A stretch of 64,000 nucleotides of DNA from an uncultured Prevotellaceae bacterium (GTDB taxonomy: Bacteria > Bacteroidota > Bacteroidia > Bacteroidales > Bacteroidaceae). Shown here piece after piece: positions 43,195-50,562 of this stretch (the first letter of the stretch is position 1; every line of letters starts with the position of its first letter). The position numbers were made by a program, and so were the translations under genes. The notes beneath the pieces are model-generated. The model was not told the DNA's origin. It saw only the letters and a list, made by a program, of their open reading frames with translations, and did no database searches. The stretch is taken from NCBI GenBank assembly GCA_900314655.1, contig OMWC01000005.1:81840-145839 (forward strand), written 5' to 3'.

Positions 43195-44190
43195 TCAGCG
43201 GTTGTTTGATTGGCGAGTGATGAAATGGCGGGCTCTCAGTTCCATGTTTTTGCGCAGCTGCTCCCTGTAGAACCATATCTCGCGACTGTGGTAGTTGCCC
43301 TCCTTGCCTATCAGAGGCAATACGTAGTCGGTAGCCGTAAGGCCCTCTACAAGCAGCAGACCGGATATGGTGTCTAAACGGACAGTCATTGTGTCCTTCT
43401 TCTGTTTATCTACGGGCAATAGCGGCGAGGGCTCAGTGATGAGCGTCACGGGCGTTCCGTCCGTGCGCCAGTTCACGGGATTGATGGCCATGCTGCTGTG
43501 TTCGAAGCCTGGCATGGCACAGCGGATGTTTTTCACGGAGTTGTAGCAGATGGTTACCCCCAGGTCGTCGGTACCCTTGGCAGCCACAATGTGCCGGTGG
43601 TGGATGCTGTCGGCAATCGGCACACCGATGGCGTAGGCGGCAATCATCCGCGAGAACGTCTCCTCGTCCATCTCCTTCAGCAGTTCCAGCATGATCATAC
43701 CACCTTGGCTGAATCCCGCCAGGATGAATGGACGACCACCGTTCTGATGGTCCAGATAATACCTGAACGCCCGCCTTACATCCTCAAGGGGCATCTGAAG
43801 GCGCGCCTTCGTCAGGCTGTCGTTCACGAAACTCTGCAGGGAGCATTGCCGGTAGTAGGGCGAATAGTAGTTCAGCCGTCCGCTGAGTAGCGAGTCCACG
43901 CCTTCCATCTCAGCATGCAGAGGAGCCCGCAGGCTGTCGTTATACGTATCAGCATAATGGCACATCTGTCCGTCGGCCAGCCGATAGTCGCCCGTCTCGG
44001 TGGAGATGATATAGAAAACATCCGCCTCGCCCTTCCGGTTGCTGACATACCATTGTGTAGCGTCAGCATATTCCGGTTCCTCAGGAACAGCCTCCCGTCC
44101 GTCTTTCGTGTTCCTGTTCTGGTATAGAATCCATATCGCAGCGCCTACGACTATCAGCAGCACCCCAATCGCCAATCCTCTTTTCTTCAT
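43195..44190 (-). CDS. DUF3089-family alpha/beta hydrolase, membrane-anchored
   Basis: 331 residues. An N-terminal TM/signal anchor (LAIGVLLIVVGAAIWILY) is followed by a DUF3089 alpha/beta-hydrolase fold with nucleophile elbow AGFSQGGMIMLELL (~155) and the conserved early YADATQWYVSN. Members are presumed serine esterases/lipases; no substrate is known. It stands alone on the minus strand between two gene-poor stretches, so the context says little. Confidence 0.82.
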   Translation of the reverse strand: MKKRGLAIGVLLIVVGAAIWILYQNRNTKDGREAVPEEPEYADATQWYVSNRKGEADVFYIISTETGDYRLADGQMCHYADTYNDSLRAPLHAEMEGVDSLLSGRLNYYSPYYRQCSLQSFVNDSLTKARLQMPLEDVRRAFRYYLDHQNGGRPFILAGFSQGGMIMLELLKEMDEETFSRMIAAYAIGVPIADSIHHRHIVAAKGTDDLGVTICYNSVKNIRCAMPGFEHSSMAINPVNWRTDGTPVTLITEPSPLLPVDKQKKDTMTVRLDTISGLLLVEGLTATDYVLPLIGKEGNYHSREIWFYREQLRKNMELRARHFITRQSNNR

Positions 44191-44358
44191 ATTTTTATGA
44201 GTTGAATTACTTTTGGCAAAGTTACGAAAAATCGAGAGCAGAACAAAATAAACTCGTTTATTTTTATGCCGAGATGTAATTTCTCACTTGCTATATTGGG
44301 GAAGAACAGGGGCAACGGGGGCGCTGATGGAATCCGCGGTTAATAAACGGGACTGATT

Positions 44359-44367
44359 GGGGGGGGG
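44359..44367. repeat. Homopolymer tract of nine G
   Basis: Nine consecutive G residues in the 355-bp gene-free stretch 44191-44545, about 30 bp upstream of a predicted promoter. The rest of that stretch shows no gene. Confidence 0.8.
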
Positions 44368-44397
44368 AATGGTCGTTTTTTTTATTCGGGTTTTGCA

Positions 44398-44427
44398 TTG
44401 CCATGTGCCTAATTATGATTATCTTTG
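44398..44427 (+). promoter_or_regulatory. Promoter of the deoxyribosyltransferase-like/NUDIX/Vsr operon
   Basis: TTG (44398-44400), 19-bp spacer, TATCTTTG (44420-44427). The predicted leader is ~115 nt before the ATG at 44546. Confidence 0.6.
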
Positions 44428-44545
44428 CAAACGCAATGGCAATGAGGAGGGACTATTGTCCCGTTACTTCAAAGCAAATTTATTTGCTTATGACAAACGA
44501 GATTACTCCTATGAGGGAAACCTTCACTTTTTGAAACAATAAAGA

Positions 44546-44974
44546 ATGAAAAGGAAGATATATGTGGCCAGCAGTTGGCGGAACGAGTTCTATCCGGAGG
44601 TGGTGGAAAAACTGCGGGAGGCGGGACACGAGGTGTACGACTTCCGGAATCCGCCGTCGGGCGATCCGGGGTTTAAATGGAGCAGTGTGAGCGAGGACTT
44701 CATGGAATGGAGCCCGCAGGAATACCGTGAGCAGCTGGGGCATCCGAAAGCGGTGAGGCAGTTTGCCAACGACATCGAGGCTATGAAGGCTTGTGACGCT
44801 TGCGTGTTGGTGCTGCCTTGTGGAAGGAGTGCCCATACGGAGGCCGGATGGTTTGCAGGGAAGGGGAGAACGGTGATAGCGTATATCCCCGTGAGGCAGG
44901 AGCCGGAACTGATGTACAAACTCTTCAGCGGTGTATGCTGCTCGATGGAGGAATTGATTGGGGCGTTGGAATGA
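44546..44974 (+). CDS. Nucleoside 2-deoxyribosyltransferase-like protein
   Basis: 142 residues, cytoplasmic. It starts with the Rossmann-like KRKIYVASSWRNEFYPEVVE and has the LPCGRSAHTEAGWFAGKGR segment (~90-108) typical of the N-deoxyribosyltransferase/DUF4406 superfamily, which contains the catalytic Glu and nucleotide-binding residues. Such enzymes transfer or hydrolyse deoxyribose bonds of nucleosides or nucleotides. The exact reaction is not determined. Its stop overlaps the NUDIX start (ATGA), indicating coupled translation and a related role in nucleotide metabolism. Confidence 0.8.
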   Translation: MKRKIYVASSWRNEFYPEVVEKLREAGHEVYDFRNPPSGDPGFKWSSVSEDFMEWSPQEYREQLGHPKAVRQFANDIEAMKACDACVLVLPCGRSAHTEAGWFAGKGRTVIAYIPVRQEPELMYKLFSGVCCSMEELIGALE

Positions 44975-45351
44975 AACAGATAGAAGTCGTGGCGGCAATC
45001 ATCCGCAAAGAGAATCAGATATTCGCCACCCAACGGGGATATGGCGAATGGAAGGACTGGTGGGAGTTCCCTGGCGGCAAGATGGAGGCGGGGGAGACTC
45101 CAGAAGAGGCGTTGAAGCGCGAAATATGGGAGGAACTGGAGACGCGCATCGTGGTGGAGCGGCTGGTGGAGACGGTGGAATGGGATTATCCGGCTTTCCA
45201 TCTTACGATGCATTGCTACCTCTGCCATGTGGAGAGCGGACACTTGGAACTGAAGGAGCATGAGGCGGCGAAATGGCTCAACCGGGACGAACTGGAGAGC
45301 GTCAGATGGCTGCCTGCTGATTGGGAAATAGTAAGGAAACTGAAAATGTAA
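44971..45351 (+). CDS. MutT-type NUDIX hydrolase (probable 8-oxo-dGTP diphosphatase)
   Basis: 126 residues from the ATG at 44971; the frame is open further upstream but those codons lie in the preceding gene. NUDIX box GGKMEAGETPEEALKREIWE (followed by EL) at ~37-59, preceded by the MutT-like ATQRGYGEWKDWWEFPGGK. The MutT/CTP-pyrophosphohydrolase family sanitises oxidised nucleotides. Genes on either side encode a deoxyribosyltransferase-like protein and Vsr, so the operon looks devoted to nucleotide quality and mismatch repair. Confidence 0.88.
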   Translation: MKQIEVVAAIIRKENQIFATQRGYGEWKDWWEFPGGKMEAGETPEEALKREIWEELETRIVVERLVETVEWDYPAFHLTMHCYLCHVESGHLELKEHEAAKWLNRDELESVRWLPADWEIVRKLKM

Positions 45352-45357
45352 TCGGAT

Positions 45358-45921
45358 ATGGATCGTCAGACCACACAACAGCGCCACGCCAACATGGCTG
45401 CCATTCACGGCAAGGATACAAAGCCGGAAATGGTGGTGCGCAAATGGTTGTGGGGGCATGGGTTCCGCTATCGGCTGAATCATCCGCGACTGCCAGGAAA
45501 GCCTGACGTCGTGATGCGGAAGTACAGGACTTGTATTTTCGTGAACGGCTGCTTCTGGCATGGACACCATGTGAGCCTCACCCCCAACCCCTCTCCGAAG
45601 GGCGAGGGGAGCAAAGAAATTGACAATTCCGAGTGCTGTAAGATTCCGAAAACGAATCGTGATTTCTGGGTAGCCAAGATACGGAGGAATCAGGAGCGTG
45701 ACATGAAAGTGCAGCAGGAACTGGCATCGATGGGTTGGCATTGCATCACCATCTGGGAATGTGAGCTGAAACCGAAAGTCAGAGAAAAAACGCTGGAGTC
45801 ACTGGCTTACACTCTCAACAAGATTTTCTTGCAAGACCATAGCATCAAGCGATACGTGATACCCGATGAAGAACCCATGATGGCCGCAGAAGACATTCCT
45901 ACGCCATATGGAAATAAATAA
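45358..45921 (+). CDS. vsr: Very-short-patch repair endonuclease with repeat insertion
   Basis: 187 residues (E. coli Vsr has 156). Conserved: early MAAIHGKDTKPEMVVRK, catalytic Asp50 in LPGKPDVV, zinc/active-site NGCFWHGHH (Cys65, Trp67, His68, His70), CKIPKTNRDFW and IWECEL (Cys135). Vsr nicks 5' of T in T:G mismatches made by deamination of 5-methylcytosine. About 21 residues (72-92, including SLTPNPSPKGEG) are inserted between the HGHH and CC segments, splitting zinc ligands equivalent to E. coli His71 and Cys73. The insertion is encoded by a palindromic C/G-rich repeat. No cytosine methyltransferase gene is in the window. Six bp after the NUDIX gene. Confidence 0.9.
   Translation: MDRQTTQQRHANMAAIHGKDTKPEMVVRKWLWGHGFRYRLNHPRLPGKPDVVMRKYRTCIFVNGCFWHGHHVSLTPNPSPKGEGSKEIDNSECCKIPKTNRDFWVAKIRRNQERDMKVQQELASMGWHCITIWECELKPKVREKTLESLAYTLNKIFLQDHSIKRYVIPDEEPMMAAEDIPTPYGNK
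45576..45611. repeat. Palindromic C/G-rich repeat inserted in vsr
   Basis: CCTCACCCCCAACCCCTCTC ... GAAGGGCGAGGGGAG forms a stem-loop and is translated as LTPNPSPKGEG, a peptide known from many bacterial proteins where this repeat type has entered genes. Confidence 0.85.
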
Positions 45922-46036
45922 AAGGAAAGGAGCTACAAGTTTGATGTAACTCACGATTTTCTCTGAATATCAAAATACCCCCAATCAACCTATTAAAATC
46001 GCCTCAAATCACCGGAAAAGCAGAAAAACTATAGTA

Positions 46037-46129
46037 GAAAGCATATAAAATGTTAAATGTTGCACTTTTTATATCAGAAAGCATGTAATTTACAAATAAT
46101 ATTGTAATTTTGCATTCGAAAGAATATAA
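46037..46129 (+). promoter_or_regulatory. Three phased operator-like repeats at the hipBST promoter
   Basis: GAAAGCATATAA (46037-46048), GAAAGCATGTAA (46077-46088) and GAAAGAATATAA (46118-46129) are spaced 40 and 41 bp apart, about four helical turns. They bracket the -7 box TAATTTTG (46105-46112); the last copy covers the initially transcribed region. Probable HipB autorepression sites. Confidence 0.65.
46105..46112 (+). promoter_or_regulatory. -7 promoter element of hipBST
   Basis: TAATTTTG, with transcription predicted to start near 46117, giving a short ~18-nt leader. The 213 bp from vsr to here hold no other gene. Confidence 0.65.
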
Positions 46130-46134
46130 TTTAT

Positions 46135-46338
46135 ATGGAAAAGACAAAGCTATCGAAGGTGGTAAAGGATTTGCGCAAGGAATATGGCCTTACGCAAGAA
46201 GATCTGGCTATGAAGTCTGGCGTAGGCTTGTGCTTTGTACGCAATCTGGAACAGGGAAAGCCAACGTTAAGAATGGATAAGGTCAACCAGCTGCTTGATT
46301 TGTTTAACTACGAACTTACAGCAACTAAAAAGCAATGA
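46135..46338 (+). CDS. HipB-like XRE-family antitoxin/repressor
   Basis: 67 residues forming one helix-turn-helix: VVKDLRKEYGLTQEDLAMKS, then GVGLCFVRNLEQGKPTLRMD. HipB proteins bind operator DNA and repress their operon. Here the three repeated boxes upstream are the likely targets. The stop overlaps the next start by 4 bp (ATGA). Confidence 0.9.
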   Translation: MEKTKLSKVVKDLRKEYGLTQEDLAMKSGVGLCFVRNLEQGKPTLRMDKVNQLLDLFNYELTATKKQ

Positions 46339-46673
46339 GACAAGCAGAGATATATCGAAAGGAGGTCCTTGCAGGCATCTTGACAGAAGATGGTGGCGAA
46401 TACCGCTTTTGTTATGATGAGGCGTACCTTGCCTGTGAGGATGCGCTGCCTGTAAGCCTGACACTACCATTACAGACGGAGGCATTCGTAAGTCCTGTGC
46501 TGTTCCCGTTTTTTGACGGGTTGATACCAGAAGGATGGCTGCTTGATGTGGCACTTCGCAATACCGACATCAGTATTCTTGATCGTATGTCGCTACTGCT
46601 GTTATGCTGCAAGGAGTGCATCGGCTCAGTCAGTGTTGTACCAATAAATAAGGAAGGAGGTGACCATGTGTAA
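46335..46673 (+). CDS. HipS-like protein (separate HipA N-terminal subdomain)
   Basis: 112 residues equal to the N-subdomain 1 of HipA ('couple_hipA'): MRQAEIYRKEVLAGILTEDG and SLTLPLQTEAFVSPVLFPFF followed by DGLIPEGWLL. In E. coli O127 HipBST the small HipS protein, not HipB, is the antitoxin of the kinase HipT. The same arrangement here suggests HipS neutralises the downstream kinase. It overlaps both neighbours, which argues for an intact three-gene system and not a broken hipA. Confidence 0.85.
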   Translation: MRQAEIYRKEVLAGILTEDGGEYRFCYDEAYLACEDALPVSLTLPLQTEAFVSPVLFPFFDGLIPEGWLLDVALRNTDISILDRMSLLLLCCKECIGSVSVVPINKEGGDHV

Positions 46674-47628
46674 ATGTCTATACTGTTATAAGGAATTGGA
46701 AGAAGGTCAGAAAGACTTTCATCCAAGATGTGCCCGAAAATTCTTCGGGACAAAAGATGTGCCCTTGCTGGAGTACAAACATGAAGAGCTCGACCAATTA
46801 GCTGAGCAGGTAATTCGTGCTCAAACATCTCTGACAGGCGTTCAACCCAAATTGTCTCTGAACCTCGACAAACACGATGGCTGCAGCCGATTGACTATCG
46901 TAGGACTTTGGGGAGATTATATCTTCAAGCCACAAACGGAAAGTTACGGGCAGTTGCCCGAAAATGAGGACTTGACGATGCATCTTGCGGAAGCCGCAAA
47001 GATTAGTGTGGTGCCTCATAGCCTTATTCGTTTAGCTGACGGAGAACTCGGTTACATTACCAAACGCATTGACCGCACCAAGAATGGCGAGAAGATAGAC
47101 ATGGAAGACATGTGCCAACTCACGTTGCACCCTACGGAATACAAATACAAAGGATCGCACGAACAGATTGCCAAGACAATCTTGCAGTACAGCAACACGC
47201 CAAAACTCGACCTTACGAATTACATGCAGTTGCTGCTCTTCTGTTTTGTCACAGGCAACAACGACATGCACCTGAAGAACTTCTCGCTTTACCGACCTAC
47301 AGAGGGCTATCAACTGACGCCAGCTTATGACCTCCTTAATATTGTCATAGCAAATCCAAAGGACAAAGAAGAATTTGCACTTACTCTTTCTGGAAAGAAA
47401 ACAAAACTCCGCTTAGCAGACTTCCTGAATGCCGCAAAGACAATGGGACTGGAAGAAAAAGTTGTACAGCGTCTCATTGCAGGTTTTTATAAGGCACTTC
47501 CTAAATGGCAACAACTTATAAAAGATTCCTTCCTCAGTGAAGAACAGAAACAAGCGTATGAAGAGCTGGTAGTTGCCCGACTGAATAGAATAAAAACGGA
47601 ACAAGTTGACAAAAGCCAGGATACATAG
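46666..47628 (+). CDS. HipT-like serine/threonine kinase toxin (HipA C-terminal domain)
   Basis: 320 residues from ATG 46666, which follows an unusually strong Shine-Dalgarno (AGGAGG, 5-nt spacing), rare in Bacteroidota; a GTG at 46660 lies within that ribosome-binding site. A Cys-rich N-terminus (CKCLYC, FHPRC), G-loop region TSLTGVQPKLSL (Ser55, Thr57 in the positions of the HipT autophosphorylation pair), catalytic NNDMHLKNFSL (~197) and PAYDLLN (~218). HipA phosphorylates GltX and HipT TrpS; the target here is unknown. Its coding sequence is more A/T-rich than the nearby core genes. Confidence 0.9.
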   Translation: MCKCLYCYKELEEGQKDFHPRCARKFFGTKDVPLLEYKHEELDQLAEQVIRAQTSLTGVQPKLSLNLDKHDGCSRLTIVGLWGDYIFKPQTESYGQLPENEDLTMHLAEAAKISVVPHSLIRLADGELGYITKRIDRTKNGEKIDMEDMCQLTLHPTEYKYKGSHEQIAKTILQYSNTPKLDLTNYMQLLLFCFVTGNNDMHLKNFSLYRPTEGYQLTPAYDLLNIVIANPKDKEEFALTLSGKKTKLRLADFLNAAKTMGLEEKVVQRLIAGFYKALPKWQQLIKDSFLSEEQKQAYEELVVARLNRIKTEQVDKSQDT

Positions 47629-47830
47629 ATGGAATAAGTAGGCTTGCAATTGCAGGCCGCACTCATGCAAGCCAGGGTAAACTTGGGGTAAGCTCGGGTA
47701 AACCAAATGTTAAAAAATGCGCTGATTTTTAACAATTCAGAAAAACCACAAGAATAAGACTTTGTAAGAATCGGATTTGTACGGAAACCTGTAAGTTCTT
47801 TAAAATCAAGAGGTTTTTGGAAACTAAAAA

Positions 47831-47850
47831 GTCCAAGATTTCTCTTGGAC
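47831..47850 (-). terminator. Terminator after tRNA-Met
   Basis: A perfect 8-bp stem (GTCCAAGA / TCTTGGAC) with a 4-nt loop is followed on the minus strand by TTTTTAG, immediately downstream of the tRNA. Confidence 0.8.
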
Positions 47851-47856
47851 TTTGAG

Positions 47857-47930
47857 TGGACCAGCCAGGGCTTGAACCTGGGACCTCCAGATTATGAGTC
47901 TGTTGCTCTAACCAACTGAGCTACAAGTCC
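47857..47930 (-). tRNA. tRNA-Met (anticodon CAT)
   Basis: On the minus strand: acceptor GGACTTG, D-arm GCTCAGTTGG, anticodon stem CAGA/TCTG with loop CTCATAA, T-arm CCAGG-TTCAAGC-CCTGG, 3' TGGTCC then discriminator A. CCA is not encoded. The D-arm and absence of an initiator-type C1:A72 mismatch fit an elongator tRNA; tRNA-Ile with modified CAT cannot be excluded. There is one U-U opposition in the acceptor stem. Confidence 0.88.
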
Positions 47931-48072
47931 GGTGAAACGCTTTCGCATTTGCGGATGCAAAGTTAAGGGGTTTTGGGCAAATTTCCAAATTTTCAGTCGA
48001 AAATCGTGCGATGGGTGTTGATTTCGTGCGTTTTATTTGCTTTTGTTCTCACTTATTCGTAACTTCGCGCCC

Positions 48073-48663
48073 ATGATTCGAAATATTGTTCTTGACTGGG
48101 GAGGAATCCTGATAGACCTCGATGAGCGAAGGAGCATAGATGAATTTCATCGTATCGGAGCTTTCAAGGTGGCTGACTACGTGGAATACTGCCGTGTGGA
48201 GGATATGTTCTTGCGGCTAGAACTGGGGCAGATTGATACGGCTCAGTTCTGTCGTGAGGCCCGTGAGCAGGACCCTGCATATAAGGGGAGCGATGATGCA
48301 CTTTGCCATGCCTGGAATGTGCTGCTTTCGGGAATTCCAGAGCAAAGGCTGAAGAGGTTGGAGGAGTTGAAGCGTCATGGCCGGCTTTTCCTGCTGAGCA
48401 ATACGAACGAGATTCACTGGGAATATGCCCGTCGCTGGTGGCAGCCGGAGAACTATTTTGAGAAGATATTCCTTTCTTATGAAATGCATCAGGTGAAGCC
48501 TGAGAAGGAAATTTTCCTGCGGATGTTGCAGGAAGGTGGAATGAAAGCCGAGGAAACGCTCTTCATTGATGATTCCAAGCGGAACTGTGATGCTGCTGCG
48601 GTATTGGGAATCCAGACGATTCATGAAAAATCTTTAGACTATGTTGACAATCTACCCTGGTAA
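48073..48663 (+). CDS. HAD-superfamily hydrolase (IA variant 3)
   Basis: 196 residues from the ATG at 48073; upstream codons of the frame lack a good start. Motif I IVLDWGGILIDLD (~5-17), motif II LLSNTNE, motif III KPEKEIFLRML, motif IV FIDDSKRNCDAA. This is the YihX/haloacid-dehalogenase-like phosphatase type. It may act on a sugar phosphate or FMN. It overlaps ribF by 23 bp, so a link with flavin metabolism is possible but unproven. Confidence 0.88.
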   Translation: MIRNIVLDWGGILIDLDERRSIDEFHRIGAFKVADYVEYCRVEDMFLRLELGQIDTAQFCREAREQDPAYKGSDDALCHAWNVLLSGIPEQRLKRLEELKRHGRLFLLSNTNEIHWEYARRWWQPENYFEKIFLSYEMHQVKPEKEIFLRMLQEGGMKAEETLFIDDSKRNCDAAAVLGIQTIHEKSLDYVDNLPW

Positions 48664-49576
48664 GAAGATACTTCCCGTGAAGCCCTGTGTGGCGACCATC
48701 GGGTTCTTTGACGGCGTACACCGTGGTCACCGTTTTCTTATAGAACGGCTCAAGGAGGATGCTAAGGCTGCCGGGCTGGAGTCAACGGTTATCACCTTTG
48801 AGCGGCATCCGCGACAGGTGCTTTCCTCCGACTATCAACCGAAATTGCTGACGACTTTCGAAGAGAAACGGCTGTTGCTTTCGAGGACGGGGGTGGACAA
48901 CTGTGCTGTGCTGCAATTTGATAGGCAGATGGCCCAAATGACGGCTCGCGAGTTTATGGAGCGCGTGCTGACGGGACTACTCAACGTGAAACGGTTGTAT
49001 ATCGGTTATGACCACCGCTTCGGGCATAACCGTGAGGAAGGTTTTGAGGACTACGTTCGCTATGGCCGTGAACTGGGTATCGAGGTGCTTCAGAACACGG
49101 CTTTCGACCTGGAGGGGGTAAATGTCTCTTCGTCGGTGATCCGTTCGTTCCTGCAAGAAGGGGAAGTGGAGATGGCAGCCCGCTGTCTGGGGTATCCTTA
49201 TTTCGTCTCTGGCAAGGTGATGCCCGGTGTGCAGGAAGGTCGCAAGCTGGGTTTCCCCACGGCGAACATCGAGGTTACTGCGGAGAAACTGATTCCAGCC
49301 TCGGGGGTATATGCCGTGACGGCCCGGCTGGAAGGATCGGCAGCCTTGAAACCGGCTATGATGAATATCGGTACAAGGCCTACCTTCGGTGAGAATGAGC
49401 AGACACTGGAGGTGCACATCCTGGATTTTGAAGACAATATCTACGGTAAGGAACTCTTGGTTAGTTTTGACCACCGGCTGCGCGGAGAGCGTAAGTTCAG
49501 GAGTGCGGAAGATCTTGCCGACCAGTTGAGAAAGGATGCCGAAGAGGTGAGGCATATTGTGGCGGATGAAAAATGA
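48641..49576 (+). CDS. ribF: Bifunctional riboflavin kinase/FAD synthetase
   Basis: 311 residues, the usual length. N-terminal FAD-synthetase nucleotidyltransferase domain (TIGFFDGVHRGHRFLI ~18-33 with the HxGH-like motif; YDHRFGHNREEGF ~125) and C-terminal riboflavin kinase domain (GRKLGFPTANIE ~198; YGKELLVSF ~265). It converts riboflavin to FMN and FAD with ATP in the cytoplasm. The ATG lies inside the HAD gene, implying translational coupling. Confidence 0.95.
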   Translation: MLTIYPGKKILPVKPCVATIGFFDGVHRGHRFLIERLKEDAKAAGLESTVITFERHPRQVLSSDYQPKLLTTFEEKRLLLSRTGVDNCAVLQFDRQMAQMTAREFMERVLTGLLNVKRLYIGYDHRFGHNREEGFEDYVRYGRELGIEVLQNTAFDLEGVNVSSSVIRSFLQEGEVEMAARCLGYPYFVSGKVMPGVQEGRKLGFPTANIEVTAEKLIPASGVYAVTARLEGSAALKPAMMNIGTRPTFGENEQTLEVHILDFEDNIYGKELLVSFDHRLRGERKFRSAEDLADQLRKDAEEVRHIVADEK

Positions 49577-49599
49577 TAGGTAATTGAAATGTGAGAAAT

Positions 49600-50367
49600 A
49601 TGAAAAAAGCGATAGAATATCTGGTATTTTTTGTAGCTATTCAGCTGATTGTCACCTACTGTGTGATGGGAGTGTGGTATCTGGTGGCGGGTGGCGTGCC
49701 GAAAGATGACGGAGCGCTGCTGGTCACGACTACCATTCTTTTTGGGGTGATTACCGTAGCGCTGTTCTTGTGGCGGCGGTGGATGCCGGTCAACGGTGAT
49801 TTTCTCAAGTCACGGCCTTTGGCGGTGTTGTTCTGGACCTTTCTGGCGGCGATGGGCATCATCGTGCCTTCGCTCTGGTTACAGGAGAAAATGCCTGAAC
49901 TGCCGAATTTTCTGAATGATAGTTTTGAGGGACTTGTCAATACCCCCGGAGGATATCTGGCATTGGGCATTATTGCACCACTGGCGGAGGAAGTGGTGTT
50001 CCGCGGGGCTATTCTGCGATCACTGCTTGAGAAATACTCCAGGCCATGGACGGCAATTGCCATTTCTGCCTTGCTGTTTGCACTAATCCATCTGAATCCT
50101 GCCCAGATGCCCCATGCCTTTCTGGTGGGACTGCTGTTGGGCTGGATGTATTGGCGCACGGGCAGTATCATTCCCGGTGTGCTGCTTCATGTGGTGAACA
50201 ACACGGTTTCCTATATCATGCTCCGTCTTTATCCTCAGGTGGAGGAGATGTCGCTCACGGATATTCTCGGTAGCGAGATGGGCGTGTTGAAAGCTGTAGG
50301 ATGCTCGCTGCTCATCCTGTTGCCGTCGCTCTATCAACTCCATCTCCGCATGAAACGGTCCCGCTGA
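49600..50367 (+). CDS. CPBP-family intramembrane glutamic protease
   Basis: 255 residues from ATG 49600 (a GTG at 49591 would add three). Six to eight TM helices and the CPBP (Abi/Rce1-like) motifs EEVVFRG (~129), FALIHLNPAQ (~163) and the C-terminal HVVNNTVSY (~200). These are membrane endopeptidases or prenyl-protease relatives, some linked to bacteriocin immunity. Target unknown. It follows ribF by 23 bp. Confidence 0.88.
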   Translation: MKKAIEYLVFFVAIQLIVTYCVMGVWYLVAGGVPKDDGALLVTTTILFGVITVALFLWRRWMPVNGDFLKSRPLAVLFWTFLAAMGIIVPSLWLQEKMPELPNFLNDSFEGLVNTPGGYLALGIIAPLAEEVVFRGAILRSLLEKYSRPWTAIAISALLFALIHLNPAQMPHAFLVGLLLGWMYWRTGSIIPGVLLHVVNNTVSYIMLRLYPQVEEMSLTDILGSEMGVLKAVGCSLLILLPSLYQLHLRMKRSR

Positions 50368-50427
50368 AGGGGTGCATGTAGGCGATGACCGCCTTTTCGG
50401 AAGCACATATATGATGAATATAATAGC

Positions 50428-50457
50428 GAAGGGCCCTATCTACGGATAGAGCCCTTC
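50428..50457. terminator. Bidirectional stem-loop between convergent genes
   Basis: 13-bp arms (GAAGGGCCCTATC and GATAGAGCCCTTC, one mismatch) with a 4-nt loop, midway between the CPBP gene and the anti-sigma-like gene. There is no strong T-run, so termination is moderately supported. Confidence 0.55.
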
Positions 50458-50562
50458 TCATCTTACGTTAGTATGTTATGAAAAATTTGAGAGAATTGAA
50501 ACTTCACAGTTTCTTTGAATTGTTTTACTAAATATGATTTATAGAGAAAGCATAGAAAAAAT

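Noticed and set aside
44357..44542. Small ORF beginning in the nine-G tract
   Set aside because: It begins upstream of the predicted promoter and spans the leader of the operon; no family resemblance.
46335..47628. hipA broken by a frameshift
   Set aside because: The two frames overlap with proper start, stop and a strong ribosome-binding site, and the split falls exactly at the HipS/HipT boundary, so a natural three-gene system fits better.
47672..47690. attachment-site duplicate of the tRNA-Met 3' end
   Set aside because: Only eight consecutive bases (AGCCAGGG) match well; the remainder is too divergent to claim.
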